A stretch of DNA of 64,000 nucleotides from Cyathus striatus. Its lineage: Eukaryota > Basidiomycota > Agaricomycetes > Agaricales > Nidulariaceae. Every line of letters begins with the position of its first letter. The first letter of the stretch is position 1. The stretch spans positions 2,108,001 to 2,172,000 of the forward strand of contig JAOVFP010000002.1 in the NCBI GenBank assembly GCA_025738555.1. Reading direction: 5' to 3'. Below the pieces are notes generated by a model. The model was given only the letters and a program-made list of their open reading frames with translations. It had not been told where the DNA came from and made no database searches. The position numbers were made by a program, and so were the translations under genes. Of this stretch, positions 47,081 through 56,878 are shown piece by piece.

Positions 47081-47309
47081 TTAGCGAGGAGTAGTGTTGG
47101 AATACCAGAGACATCTATATTCAAATATCTCAATGATCCCTGCTCGCGCCACTATATGTTTCAAGTATGTTCTCCATTTTATTTTATGCCACTATGCTAT
47201 CCCTTTTATGTACTATATATTTTGTATTTAAATCTGTACACTACGTCGTTTACTGTGTGCGTTTACCCCCACAATATACGCTGTCACACGATTTTATTAG
47301 AGCCTTCAA

Positions 47310-47882
47310 CAAGTGGGGTAGGAATGGAGCGGGGAACCAGGCGGGAATGGAGTGGGTAGTGAGTGGTAGTGAGTGGCCGTGAGTGGTCCGGTGAGCAGAT
47401 GTGAGTGGCCCGTGAGTGGCCCTTTGAGTGGGTAATCAATATTTCTAATTGTCATATTTACAATCTGTACATGAATCGGGGTGAGTGACATATTTTTGTT
47501 TACATTCTAAATCAGAATGAGGATATGATAAAAGATCCAATTCGAGATCTGTTTCAAGGGCAAATTCAGAATATGTGATAAGATAGGGACACGAGACACA
47601 CTTAGGATCAGTATTTGGATAGGATCTGGGGACAAATGTATGCCCCAATTTAGGATTTGTTCATACATCGGTATGGTAACTGATTTTTGTACGATATTCT
47701 ACATATGTCTTATTGTTATATTCTCAATAGTGCTCATGGATTTGATACGCGCCCGATTCATAATTATTTTCTAAATATGAACATGAATCGGTCAAATGAC
47801 ATATTTTTGTACATATTCTAATTGTTAACTACATCGGGTTGTACCATATTTACCCTGATCCGATTTGGTCCTGTCTGAGGTG
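47310..47882 (-). repeat. Right TIR of the CACTA-like element
   Basis: Inverted copy of 30024-30575, ending ...CCTGTCTGAGGTG. Confidence 0.93.
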
Positions 47883-48505
47883 ACTGTCAATCACCATCCA
47901 CCAACGCACTACGTCCCTCTTGTAGCTCTTTATCCGCGTTGTAGGCGTTGTAGGGGGTGTATTCGTCTGTGTGGGGTACGGATTGCATGTTTTGAGGAAA
48001 GTGGGGGAGGTGGTTTCGGGGAAGGATGGACGGGAAGGGTTGGTTGCTATGCAGACTTTGGGGGCTTGGGTGGGATTGAGAGTGAAGTGGGCTGGGGGCG
48101 AGTTGAGGTCGCGGAATAGAACGAGTACGGGGGCGCCTTCAAGTCCGTGGTATGACTCTGCTTTGAATGCGGGGTATAGCATCCCTGGAGTGGCGCAGAG
48201 TCTGTATTTGCCTTCACCGAGTGTGTTTGCGAGTCAGATGAATAAGCCTGCTTTTGGCCCTGGGCCTGGGCCTGGGATGTTTTCGCCAGGTGTGAATGCT
48301 GGATCGCCGACTACGCCGGTTCCGGCTCCGCCGATGGCAGAGGGGGGCATGTTGAGTATGCCCCCGTCGCCTGTGGTTAATGGTGCTGGCCCCGGGGCTA
48401 ATGGGAATGGGGGTGGGTACGTTGGAGAGGGTCACAATGGTCATGGGCATGTGGCTCCACCTAGAAGGAGTGTTGTTAGTTGTTAGTCCTAAGAAGGATG
48501 ATTGA
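47883..48505 (+). pseudogene. ERV41-like gene, copy E3, 3' part
   Basis: Continues the frame broken at 30023: (L)SITIHQRTTSLVALYPRC-like sequence in shifted frames, then the second membrane span GVVGGVFVCVGYGLHVLRKV (about 47940-48000, one codon frame disturbed). The cytosolic Gly/Pro-rich tail follows (GAPSSPWYDSALNAGY, SPSVFASQMNKPAFGPGPGP, APPRRSVVS and KKDD). A 7-bp duplication (TTGTTAG) just before the last five codons shifts the frame. Best preserved C-terminus among the copies. Confidence 0.78.
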
Positions 48506-48839
48506 GATACCGGGCATGTAGCGTAGGGGGGAGTGTATGTATGATTTTTTTTATGAATTTCAAGTTTTTTTTTTCGAGTTGGATTGTGTTTGGTTGAAAC
48601 TTCGATGCGACTGAATGTGAAGTGGGGTTGAAGAGAAGAGGAGTTTATTTATTATGTCAGGGTCAAACTGTTCGTGGGCAAGCATGGAAATTCGTAGCTC
48701 AGGAATGTATAGTAGTATACTGTATCTTTATTCAGTGCACGCGCATACATTTTCATATGTTCAGTAAAAGCTAAGTTATATTATACATGTACACTCAATA
48801 CTAGGTGCCGATAGAGTCGCTTTAAATCTTGTGGTACTG

Positions 48840-51280
48840 TTCACTTAGACTCAGAGCTACTTTAATGAAAGGCCCCAAGACTGATACATCATGGTACGGT
48901 ATTAAAAAGGCCAAGTAAAAGAGGTTTGGTATGAAAAGTACAAACTTCTAGGCCGGATGATAAGATCATCTGATCAACACTGCTGGAATAAGACACTTCT
49001 TAATGCATAGAACTTGGAGTAGCTCCAGCCTCCTGTACTACTTGTGCAACTTTATTAAGATACTACCTGAAGCTACCGGTTACTGGTAATGATACTGATG
49101 CCTGATATATTCTATTTGATCTTCCGCAAGCGTTAGCTATGAATGCTGTGAGGTATGATGTAGTTCGACAATAAGTGCAAACTATGGGGCTGCCGCTATA
49201 TAGGTGCTATCAAGTATACAACTTAAGTGATCACAGTCTGGTGCCTCCCCACTTTAAACACTACATAAATTCACCATGGGCAACACTTACTTAGGCATGT
49301 CCTTTGACGAAATAATTAAGTTGATACGTTTTTCCATGACATTAAACTTTGTCAATAGTACGTCATTATATGTCAAATCTCAGTCACTCGCCCTTTATAT
49401 TTCAGTCGTTGTTACATCTTCTCTCGGTTATGATATTATATACAGCCTTTTTGATGAGGTATCATTATTTATATGCCATGAAACTATAAAATCTGACATT
49501 CTGTAGGTGAAATACATCTGGTGGTGAGATATGTGTTCCATTAGATAATATAGATCTAAAATGGTTTCCTTTCTATTTAGTGGAATGAAATGGTCCACTC
49601 CTAAGATTCTTTACATTATTGCAAGATACTACTGTCCTCTGTATATTTCGTGGGTTGTATCTCTGTGTTGGGCTAGTGCATTACTCACATTCTGAGTCTG
49701 ACAGAATCATTGCATTCCTTCGTATTAAACATTTCTTCTGAGTAAGATTATAGCTAAATCATGTTCCTTCTAGCACCATTTTTTAACCCACTTGGGACCG
49801 TATCAACAAGCAATGTCAGTGAACCCTACACGAACCTACTGTCTCGTAAACTAAATCTATGAAATTAGCAGTAATTATACAAAACAAAGAGTCATGTTAT
49901 TAGAATCTAATCTAATACCACAGGTGTCGAGCAGCTTTCTGGTATAACTATATGTGGGGATGCCGATTTAATTATTCTATTCCATAAAAATAACAACAAT
50001 CATATAGCGGGGGGACGACCATATTTGGTACTGCAGTGGACCTTATCTTTGGATTCCGAGTTAGTGCATGTTATGGGAACAGCAGAAAAGGTGTACTATC
50101 TTATCCTTCTAATATTCCAACGTAAAACTAATTGATGTTCAAATAACAAGTGCTATGGTTCCAAGGAGCATGTATATTTGGTACTAAGTTACAATATCAT
50201 TTATTGTTTTAGACTGACGTGCATGATATGGAAACGTACTAGCAAAAAATTCGGTTTGTTCAATATCACTGACTATGATATAATTATCAGACTCTAATCA
50301 TCATGTTTTAGATGATACTCATTTATTCAATATACTTTCAACTGGTGGAAATTCCAGACATGCTGTGCATCATACATAATCCTGAATATGCAACCAATTT
50401 AAACTTGCTAAGAACTGTTTATTTCGGACTCGATCTTGCCATGTATAGTATGTCTATTAGTCCAACTTCCTGCGAGCAAGTAATTATTTATGCCAACAGC
50501 TATTTTGTTTCTACTTATCATTTTAAGACTTGGGAAGAACCTCGCTGTTACTCATAGAGGACTGCGAAGCTTGCTACAAAGTAGAAATAACAACTATCCT
50601 ATTGTCACATCCTTGATCCGTGATGGAACATTGTACTTCTTCATTATATTTGGTGAGACATCTTTGTGAATATGTTCAGATAGCTCTAATTTGTATATCA
50701 TAGCATTTACAGCTATTATGACATGGAGCTCGGCGGATCCGAAAGGATCTTACTTTTATTCCTATTTCTCCCCGTAAATCCCATCAGCACTTTTAAGTAA
50801 AAAATTCTTATATCATTACAGGTGGTACCTTGCAATGCAGTCATTTGCGGTTAGTTTTAATGCATTTATGTTAATTATTAGCATTTATAAATTATCAGGG
50901 GTCTCGATTGATACTGAATTTAAAGCAAATGTCAGATGTTAATCGAAATGCAAGCACATTCTCAGCCACGTTGCAGTCAATTTCATTCGCTCGACCTGTT
51001 AATGTGCATGGTATAACCAACATGTCAGGGGAAGAACGTGACATGGATTTGTCTTAGGCTCCCAGAAATCGCTAGCGAGAATAATATTGATGCTATATTA
51101 CTGGAAGATTGCATTGTATTTATATCAGGATTCAGATATCGGCCTAAGAATCTATTTACGAAAGTGCAACCTGAAATTGAGAATAAGTAAGGAAAACATG
51201 TAAGACTAATGGATACATTGACAATTAGATATGAGATGGAAGATAACATGTGCTCGGTGTTGAGTAAAATTAGCGTTACC
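48840..51280 (+). repeat. Array unit C, DUF6533 half
   Basis: Third unit, without the insertions seen in units A and B, so it serves as the empty-site reference. Its ERV41 half follows at 51400-53560. Confidence 0.8.
49276..51056 (+). pseudogene. DUF6533-domain membrane protein, copy 3 (least damaged)
   Basis: Uninterrupted copy of the family. Exon 1 49276-49357 (MGNTYLGMSFDEIIKLIRFS), then introns of 48-55 nt and exons giving TSSLGYDIIYSLFDEVKYIW and KWSTPKILYIIARYYCPLYI. The LVDLIFGFRVSACYGNSRK-like exon is near 50032-50092, the YFGLDLAM exon near 50418-50450, a membrane exon at 50501-50652 (ILRLGKNLAVTH-like to RDGTLYFFIIF), and the C-terminal exon 50890-51056 (RLILNLKQMSDVNRNAST then HGITNMSGEERDMDLS). 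Some splice sites and the TATA box are damaged (CAACTTAAG in place of TATATAAG), so expression is doubtful, but this copy shows the full layout: multi-pass membrane protein, function unknown. Confidence 0.7.
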
Positions 51281-51399
51281 AATCGACATGATTGTATTTA
51301 TTAGGGTGCTGGTACTTCTGTCGTTCAATATGCAATCTGAATTTAAAATATGACCGAAAAACACATCTAGATATATAAATTTCCCCTTAGTACATTTTA

Positions 51400-53566
51400 C
51401 ATCTCCTCCAAGACAAACTGCAGTTGTCAAGAGCACTGAGCAGCGTGGGCCCGGGGATTGCCATGAGGTCACTGACATCTGTTTGTCGCTGTTACAATTG
51501 AACGTTATTGAAGTTTGAACGTTTGAACGGTGACGCTGGACTGCTGCCAGGATCAAGGTGATACCTTTTCTTCCCCACACCATCTCACCATCTCACCCTC
51601 CACTTCTACTCTTCATCCTCAGAATAAGCACCTTCGAATCTAATGATCAATTAAACACATGATGTTGGATGTCACTGGGCTGCGACATCGCGCTGCACAT
51701 CGGCGCTGTGACAGCGCAAGCAAGACTTTCAGGCCCTTTGTTACGAGCATGTTGAGCATAGTCGTGAGTCTTCTCTGGAGTTTTAGGATGGTGAAGACGT
51801 GCTGATGGGACTGGAGATAGTGATAAACCTATCGCATATATCATAGAATACTTATTCGGCCCATCCTTCCCCGAAATGGTCCAACCACTCGATAACTCGT
51901 TTGAAGTAACGAGCGAACGTATGTCCTTTTCCCCTCCTCCCTTCCCATACTAACACCTCCAAAGCATCCATAGTATACCAATACTTCCTGCTGCCAACGC
52001 AGTCCCAGTCACCCATCTCTTTGACATACCTTTCTACTGCAAGTCTACTAATAAGAAAGAAAGCAAAAAGTCAACAGCAACAACCTCCCTAGCCAACCCA
52101 TAATTCACCCGGTTCGACTTTCCTCTGAAATCTCAACGACATACAAATCGCGCTCCGAGTCCCGCGGTTTCTTCTCCCTCTTCGCATGCTTCGTCGCCCT
52201 GCTCCTCATGCTCAACGATATTGCAGTTAATGTGCCACGCCACCGTGAGTTGCTTTTTTCTTTTCTTTACTTACCTTGGTGCCAAAGCGAGGGTTGTGTA
52301 GATTTTAGTGTGGATCTACGAGATGTGATTGGGGATAGGCTTATGCTCAGTGGCGGGTTCCATATGGACGGCGTACGTCTCCCCACTTCCTATCCTCTAT
52401 ACCAAGCTAACACCCCTGCAGACAAAATTCAACATAGGCCGAGCAACAGCGTTCAAGTACATCCCATCCCTCCCCCACCCCCAATCTAACACCCCACAGA
52501 GAACACGCAGAAGCCCTCTCAGCGTCCCAAGCCCTCTCCCAATCCCGCAAATCAAGAGGCTTCTTCAGCACCCTCTTCTGCTCCAGCAAACCAAGCTTCA
52601 AGTCTGCCTACACACGTGAGACGGATTCCAACTCGTGCAGAATCTTTGGGACATTGATGGTCGAGCGCGTTACGGCAAATTTGCACATTACGACGTTGGA
52701 TCATGGGTATGCTAGTTATGAGCATGTTGAGCATAATCGTAAGTCTTCTTCTCTTCTCTTTCTTGGGGTTTTTTAATGTGAGATGTTGATTGGGATAGTG
52801 ATGAATCTTTCGCATCTTGTCAGTCTGGGTCGGTTTTCCCCGAAATGGTGCATCCACTTGATAAGTCGTTTGAAGTAATGACTGAACGTATGTTCTTCCT
52901 CCCCTCTCCTTCCCCCTTCTATACTAACTCCCGTAAAGCATTCATAGCATACCAATACTTCCTCCACGTAGTCCCAACAACCTACATCGCCCCGCGCTCA
53001 ACGCCTCTCCACACACTAATACAGCATAACGCACTACATGCGCAAGCTGGAGCATAACCGGGATCTTCTTTAAATTCGACATTGACCCGTTGTCGATTAC
53101 AATCCACCTGCGCACGGCATCCCTCGTACAGCTCTTTATACGCGTGGTGGGTGTTGTAGGGGTGTATCTGTGTGTGTGGAATATGGACTGCGTGTGTCGA
53201 GGAAGGTGGGGGAGGTCGTGTATAAGTCGGAGAGATTGATTACTGCCCAGGCTTCGGGGGCTCGGGTGGGGTAAGGCTGCTGCTGGTGCGCCTGGGAGTC
53301 CGTGGTATGATACGGGGGCGGGGGCGGGGACGCCGTCTCCTTATGCGGGGTATCCTACTGGCGCTGGGCAGATGCAGAGCCCGTATTTTCCTTCGCTGTG
53401 TGTTTGCGAATCAGATGGGTACGCATGCTTTTGGTCCTGGACCTGGGTCTGCTCCTGGGCCGTTTTCGCCGATGGTGGGAGGTGGTTCGGAGGCGCCAGG
53501 GGCTCCTGGGGTGGGACAGGGGGTGCCCCCGTCGCCTATGGTTTCGCCTCTATTCAATACCAGAAG
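51400..53566 (+). pseudogene. ERV41-like gene, copy E4
   Basis: Order on the plus strand: unit spacer (51420-51680); a duplicated middle fragment (51700-51990, PEMVQPLDNSFEVTSERM and YQYFLL); N-terminal membrane exon (about 52020-52250); SVDLRDVIGDRLMLSGGF (52310-52370); KFNIGRATAFK; SRGFFSTLFCSSKPSFKSAY-like (52555-52612); SCRIFGTLMVERVTANLHIT; LDHGYASYEHVEH; PEMVHPLDKSFEVMTERM; AFIAYQYFLHVVPTTYIAPR; then IFFKFDIDPLSITIHLRTAS, RVVGVV and the Gly/Pro tail (QMGTHAFGPGPGSAPGPFSP). It lacks about 7 nt before IFFKF and shares a frameshift with copy E3 after APRSTPL. It runs directly into unit D. Confidence 0.75.
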
Positions 53567-53569
53567 GCC

Positions 53570-54408
53570 CTAAGACTGATACATCATGGTGTGGCATTAA
53601 AAGGCCAAATAAAAGAGGTTTCGTGCGAAAAGTATTTTAGCAGTTGATTTATAAATGGAATATCAGGTTTCATCGAAGTGCAGTGAGGAGTCGTGAGGAG
53701 TCTTATAGATGTTGCGAAGGTTAGTTTGTGTCATTATTAGCTCCACCGCAGGCTGAATGAGAAGATCATTTTTTCGGCCTCGATCTTGCCTTCTATGGTA
53801 TGTTAGTTCAACTTCTTGCGAGTGAGTAATTATCTCATGTCAACAGCTATTATGTTTCTGCTTACCATTTTAAGACTTGGGAAAGACCTCACTGCTACTC
53901 ATGGAGGACTGCGAAGCTTGATACACAGTAGAAATAACAACTTTCCTATCATCACATCCTTGATGCGTGATGGGACATTGTACTTTTTTATTATATTTGG
54001 TGAGAGATTCTTGTGTCCATTCAGATAGCTTTCTAATCTGTATATCATAGCATTTACAGTTCTCATGACATGGAGTTCAAAAGATCCGAAAGGATACTAC
54101 TTTAATATCTACTTCTCCCCGTAAATCCCATCAGCACTTTTAAGTATAAAGTTCTTATATCATTACAGGTGGTACTTTGCAATGCAGTCATTTGCGGTCA
54201 GTTTTAATGTTTTAACGTTAATTATTGGCATTTTATAAGTCATCAGGGGTCTCGATTGATACTGAATTTAAGGCAAATGTCAGATGTTAATGGAAATACA
54301 AGCACATTCTCAGCCATTTTACCGTCAATTGCATTCGCTCGATCTATCAATGTGCATGGTATAACCAACATCTCAGGGGAAGAATGTGACATGGAATTGT
54401 CTAATTAG
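53570..54408 (+). pseudogene. DUF6533-domain membrane protein, copy 4 (5'-truncated)
   Basis: A deletion joins the unit's upstream flank (near 53765) to the exon CGGCCTCGATCTTGCC, removing all 5' exons. What remains is very clear: AIMFLLTILRLGKDLTATHG, LRSLIHSRNNNFPIITSLMR and DGTLYFFIIF (53846-53998), then an exon after 54059, and the C-terminal GSRLILNLRQMSDVNGNTST to NISGEECDMELSN with TAG at 54406-54408. This copy gives the best reading of the family C-terminus. Confidence 0.75.
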
Positions 54409-54937
54409 GCCCTCAGAAATGTAGCGAGAATAATATTGGTGCATATTAGAAGACTGTACAGTGTATTGTATTTATTGTGTATTTATCTACATAGATTGGA
54501 TATTAGGTATCGGCTAATAATTAGGGGATGGAATTTACGGAAGTGCAACCTGAAATTGAGAATAAGGGAAACATGTAGGCCATAGGACCAATGGACAATT
54601 ATATCGTGGAAGATAGCCAAAAGCATTGAGAAGCGTAGGGATTGCGGTTAGGCCACTGACATCTGCTCCTGCGTGGATGTCCAGGTGTTCATCACCACCC
54701 GCTCCTCAGGACCTTCTCGAACAATCTTATCGCTGTTACATAAATGTTTTCCAGGAAGTTCAACACGTCCGTGATGTAAGTCCGGCTTTGAACGTTGGAC
54801 TGTTACCGGATCGTGGGGGTACCTCTTCGTCCCCGGTACGGTCTCCCTCCACTATTCCTTATCTTCAGAATGAGCACCCTCGAACCTAACGATCGATAAA
54901 GACAGAGCAAGCAGGACTTTCAGGCTCTTTGGTTCGT
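54409..54937. other. Unit D spacer
   Basis: Paralogous to 28600-28830 and 51420-51680 (AGGCCACTGACATCTG, ATCTTCAGAATGAGCACCCT). No gene. Confidence 0.5.
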
Positions 54938-55470
54938 AGTGCGTTACGCTGTATTGGTGTGTGCTAGAGCACAACCGCAGTACCCCCCGTATATTCTTCA
55001 AATCCAACATCAACCTGCTCTCAATCACAATCCCTCCTTCCTCCAGCTCTTCATCTGCGCAATCGGTGTCGTCGGGGGTGTATTCGTTTATGTATAATAT
55101 GGCCTGCGTCTGTCGAGGAAGGTAGGGGAAGTTTGGGGGCCTCCCAGCAACCCCACGCCCAGGCCTAAATCAGGCATGTTGGTATAAGTCGAAATCACAC
55201 TCAGCGAAGGCAAATACGGACTCATTCCCCCAGGCTTGCGATACTCTACATACAGGGATAGCGTTCCCACGTTCGTAGAGGAATCGTATCAAGGACTCGA
55301 AGATACGCCTGTACTCTTTCTATTCCGCGAGGAGAGCTGGAGCGAATGGGAATAAGGGAGGTATGTACTATGTTGGGAGACTCATAAGAGACATGGACAT
55401 GTGGCTCTGTATAAAAGAAGGGTTGTTAGTCTATTCGAAGAAGAATGCTTGAAATACCGGGGGACGTAGC
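54938..55470. pseudogene. ERV41-like gene, copy E5, rearranged C-terminal part
   Basis: A patchwork of the ERV41 C-terminus. A piece of about 28 bp at 54938-54965 is inverted (it matches CACCAATACAGCGTAACGCA on the minus strand). It is followed forward by LEHNRSTPRIFFKSNIN-like sequence and a GVVGGVFVYV membrane span (to about 55115). About 55125-55270 is again inverted: on the minus strand it reads MSPYLPSLSVISTY and NMPDLGLGVGLLGG, equivalent to the tail region of the other copies. The end (55380-55465) is forward again (GHVALYKRRVVSLFEEEC-like). Dead. Confidence 0.65.
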
Positions 55471-55592
55471 GTAGGAACTTGAAGAGAGAGGTTCGGAGAC
55501 AACTCGGAGAACCGAAAGGGTGTACTAGTGTACTCGGGCGGGCCGCAGGGATGTACATATTTGTATCGTGGTGTTTACCAGCTGCCTTGAAC

Positions 55593-55838
55593 TCAAGCTC
55601 GGCTTTGGCTCGGCTGGCTCTCTCTCAAGTCCCAACTCTCTTTTTCGAACACTCTTTTCCCTCTACAACTGCGTGAGTTCTGCTGAGCATCAACTCCATT
55701 CTTCAGAGCCAAGTTTTTCAGCCAGTATCTAGTCTGCCGCTGAGTCAACCCTGAGTCATTTTGACACTGCAGTGTGGTCGTGCCAGACAGTATGCGTAAC
55801 TTCAAGCTTACAGTATAGCATCGATTCCCCACAGCCAT
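55593..55838 (-). pseudogene. Possible HTH N-terminus of a DDE transposase
   Basis: An 81-codon frame: NRCYTVSLKLRILSGTTTLQ, then QRQTRYWLKNLALKNGVDAQ and SRSCRGKRVFEKES. It has the rhythm of the Psq-type helix-turn-helix plus linker at the start of fungal pogo/mariner-like transposases (YTVxFKLxVL...RxWxKN...RSLRGxGR). No catalytic domain follows. The match is by eye and weak. Confidence 0.35.
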
Positions 55839-55887
55839 GTACGTATATCAAATGTCAAATAATTTACTAGGTCCAACCTATCTAAAT

Positions 55888-56878
55888 CTAGCACAAATAC
55901 GTCTCCAACTGCATCTCAGTCCACTCCCACAGCTCTTTCGCCAGTTCCACATTCCTCGACTCCCTCAAATGCCTCCCCAGTTTCCCAATGGGCTCATAAT
56001 ACTCCCCATTCACCACCATCGCTTTATCAACTGTAGCAGCCCACAGTGTATTGGATATCCCTTCTTCCACAGTAATCATCCGCCCATATGTGGTTACTTT
56101 GATCAACGCGCGGTTCGTCCACGATAATCCAGTCACGAGCCCTGTTTTTATCATTCCAGGGTGTACAGACAGCGAGGTGATGATGCCACTGTATCGGCGG
56201 GAAAGCTCTGATGCGTATAAAAGGTTTGCGAGCTTGCTTTGTCCGTATCTGAGCCATGGTCCGAAGATAGCGTTTTGGACGGTTTGGAGACGTTTGAGGA
56301 CTATTCCTCCTTTGGGGTGAAAGCCATAACCTTTCGATGTGAGGATTACTATTCTCCCTGAATTATTTGTATTTGATAGTTGGGCTTCAACCGTCACTTG
56401 GAGGATAGGTAAAAGAAGGCGGATGATCAATGCGTGTCCAAGGTGATTCGTACCAAATTGGATCTCGTATCCATCTTTCGTCAGTCCTGGTGGAACAGCC
56501 ATTATGCCAGCATTGCATATGAGGATATCTAATCTTTTCAAATTTAGGTCTGATATTGCGGATTTAACAGAGGCTAGCGACGAGAGGTCGAGTGGGACGA
56601 AGGTAAGTTTCGTAGATTGAGTTTCTTCCTGGTAATTCGTAGTAATTTCAGAGATGACTGCTTCGCCTATAGCGGAATTGCGACCTGAGAAGTAGATATG
56701 TGATGGGGGTCGCGAATGGGAGATAAGGGCGCGGAGTGTTTGTTTTCCAAGACCTGCTGTTGCTGGTGTTGTGAGAAGGGTGAGTTGGGAATGGCTTAGT
56801 GACGAATATATGTATAATACCTCCTGTGATGAATATGACTTTTTCAGAGAGGTCTGGGATCTTAATGGGATAGAACAT
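55888..56878 (-). CDS. Short-chain dehydrogenase/reductase
   Basis: Two exons on the minus strand, 56878-56821 and 56762-55888, with a 58-nt GT-AG intron: 933 nt, 310 aa, intact. Classical SDR marks: nucleotide-binding TGATAGLG (residues 18-25, spanning the splice junction), FSGRN, DLSSL, CNAGIMAVPPG, TNHLGHALIIRLLLP, ILTSKGYGF, the catalytic Tyr-x-x-x-Lys as YGQSK, and SVHPGMIKTGL. The pattern fits the retinol-dehydrogenase/WW-domain-oxidoreductase-like NADP-dependent SDRs common in fungal metabolism; substrate unknown. No signal peptide. The start at 56878 is required to complete the TGxxxGxG motif. A longer unspliced frame to 56991 reads through the intron and lacks that motif. A decayed tandem copy lies at 59860-60814. 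Confidence 0.88.

Larger units (their letters stand above)
30024..47882 (+). mobile_element. 17.9-kb CACTA-like (tnp2) element with cargo genes
   Basis: Starts CACCTCAGACAGGACCAAAT and ends with its exact complement. The inverted repeats run about 550 bp (30024-30575 and 47310-47882). A 3-bp duplication ACT flanks it (30021-30023 and 47883-47885), and deleting the element plus one ACT rejoins the conserved ERV41 sequence DIEP-LSITIH. CAC...GTG ends, 3-bp duplication and a tnp2 transposase are the marks of the EnSpm/CACTA superfamily. Inside, in order: foldback FB2, a 682-aa companion gene, the transposase (one stop), an F-box gene (minus), a small gene (minus), a WD40 membrane-protein gene and a 175-aa gene. 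Confidence 0.92.
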
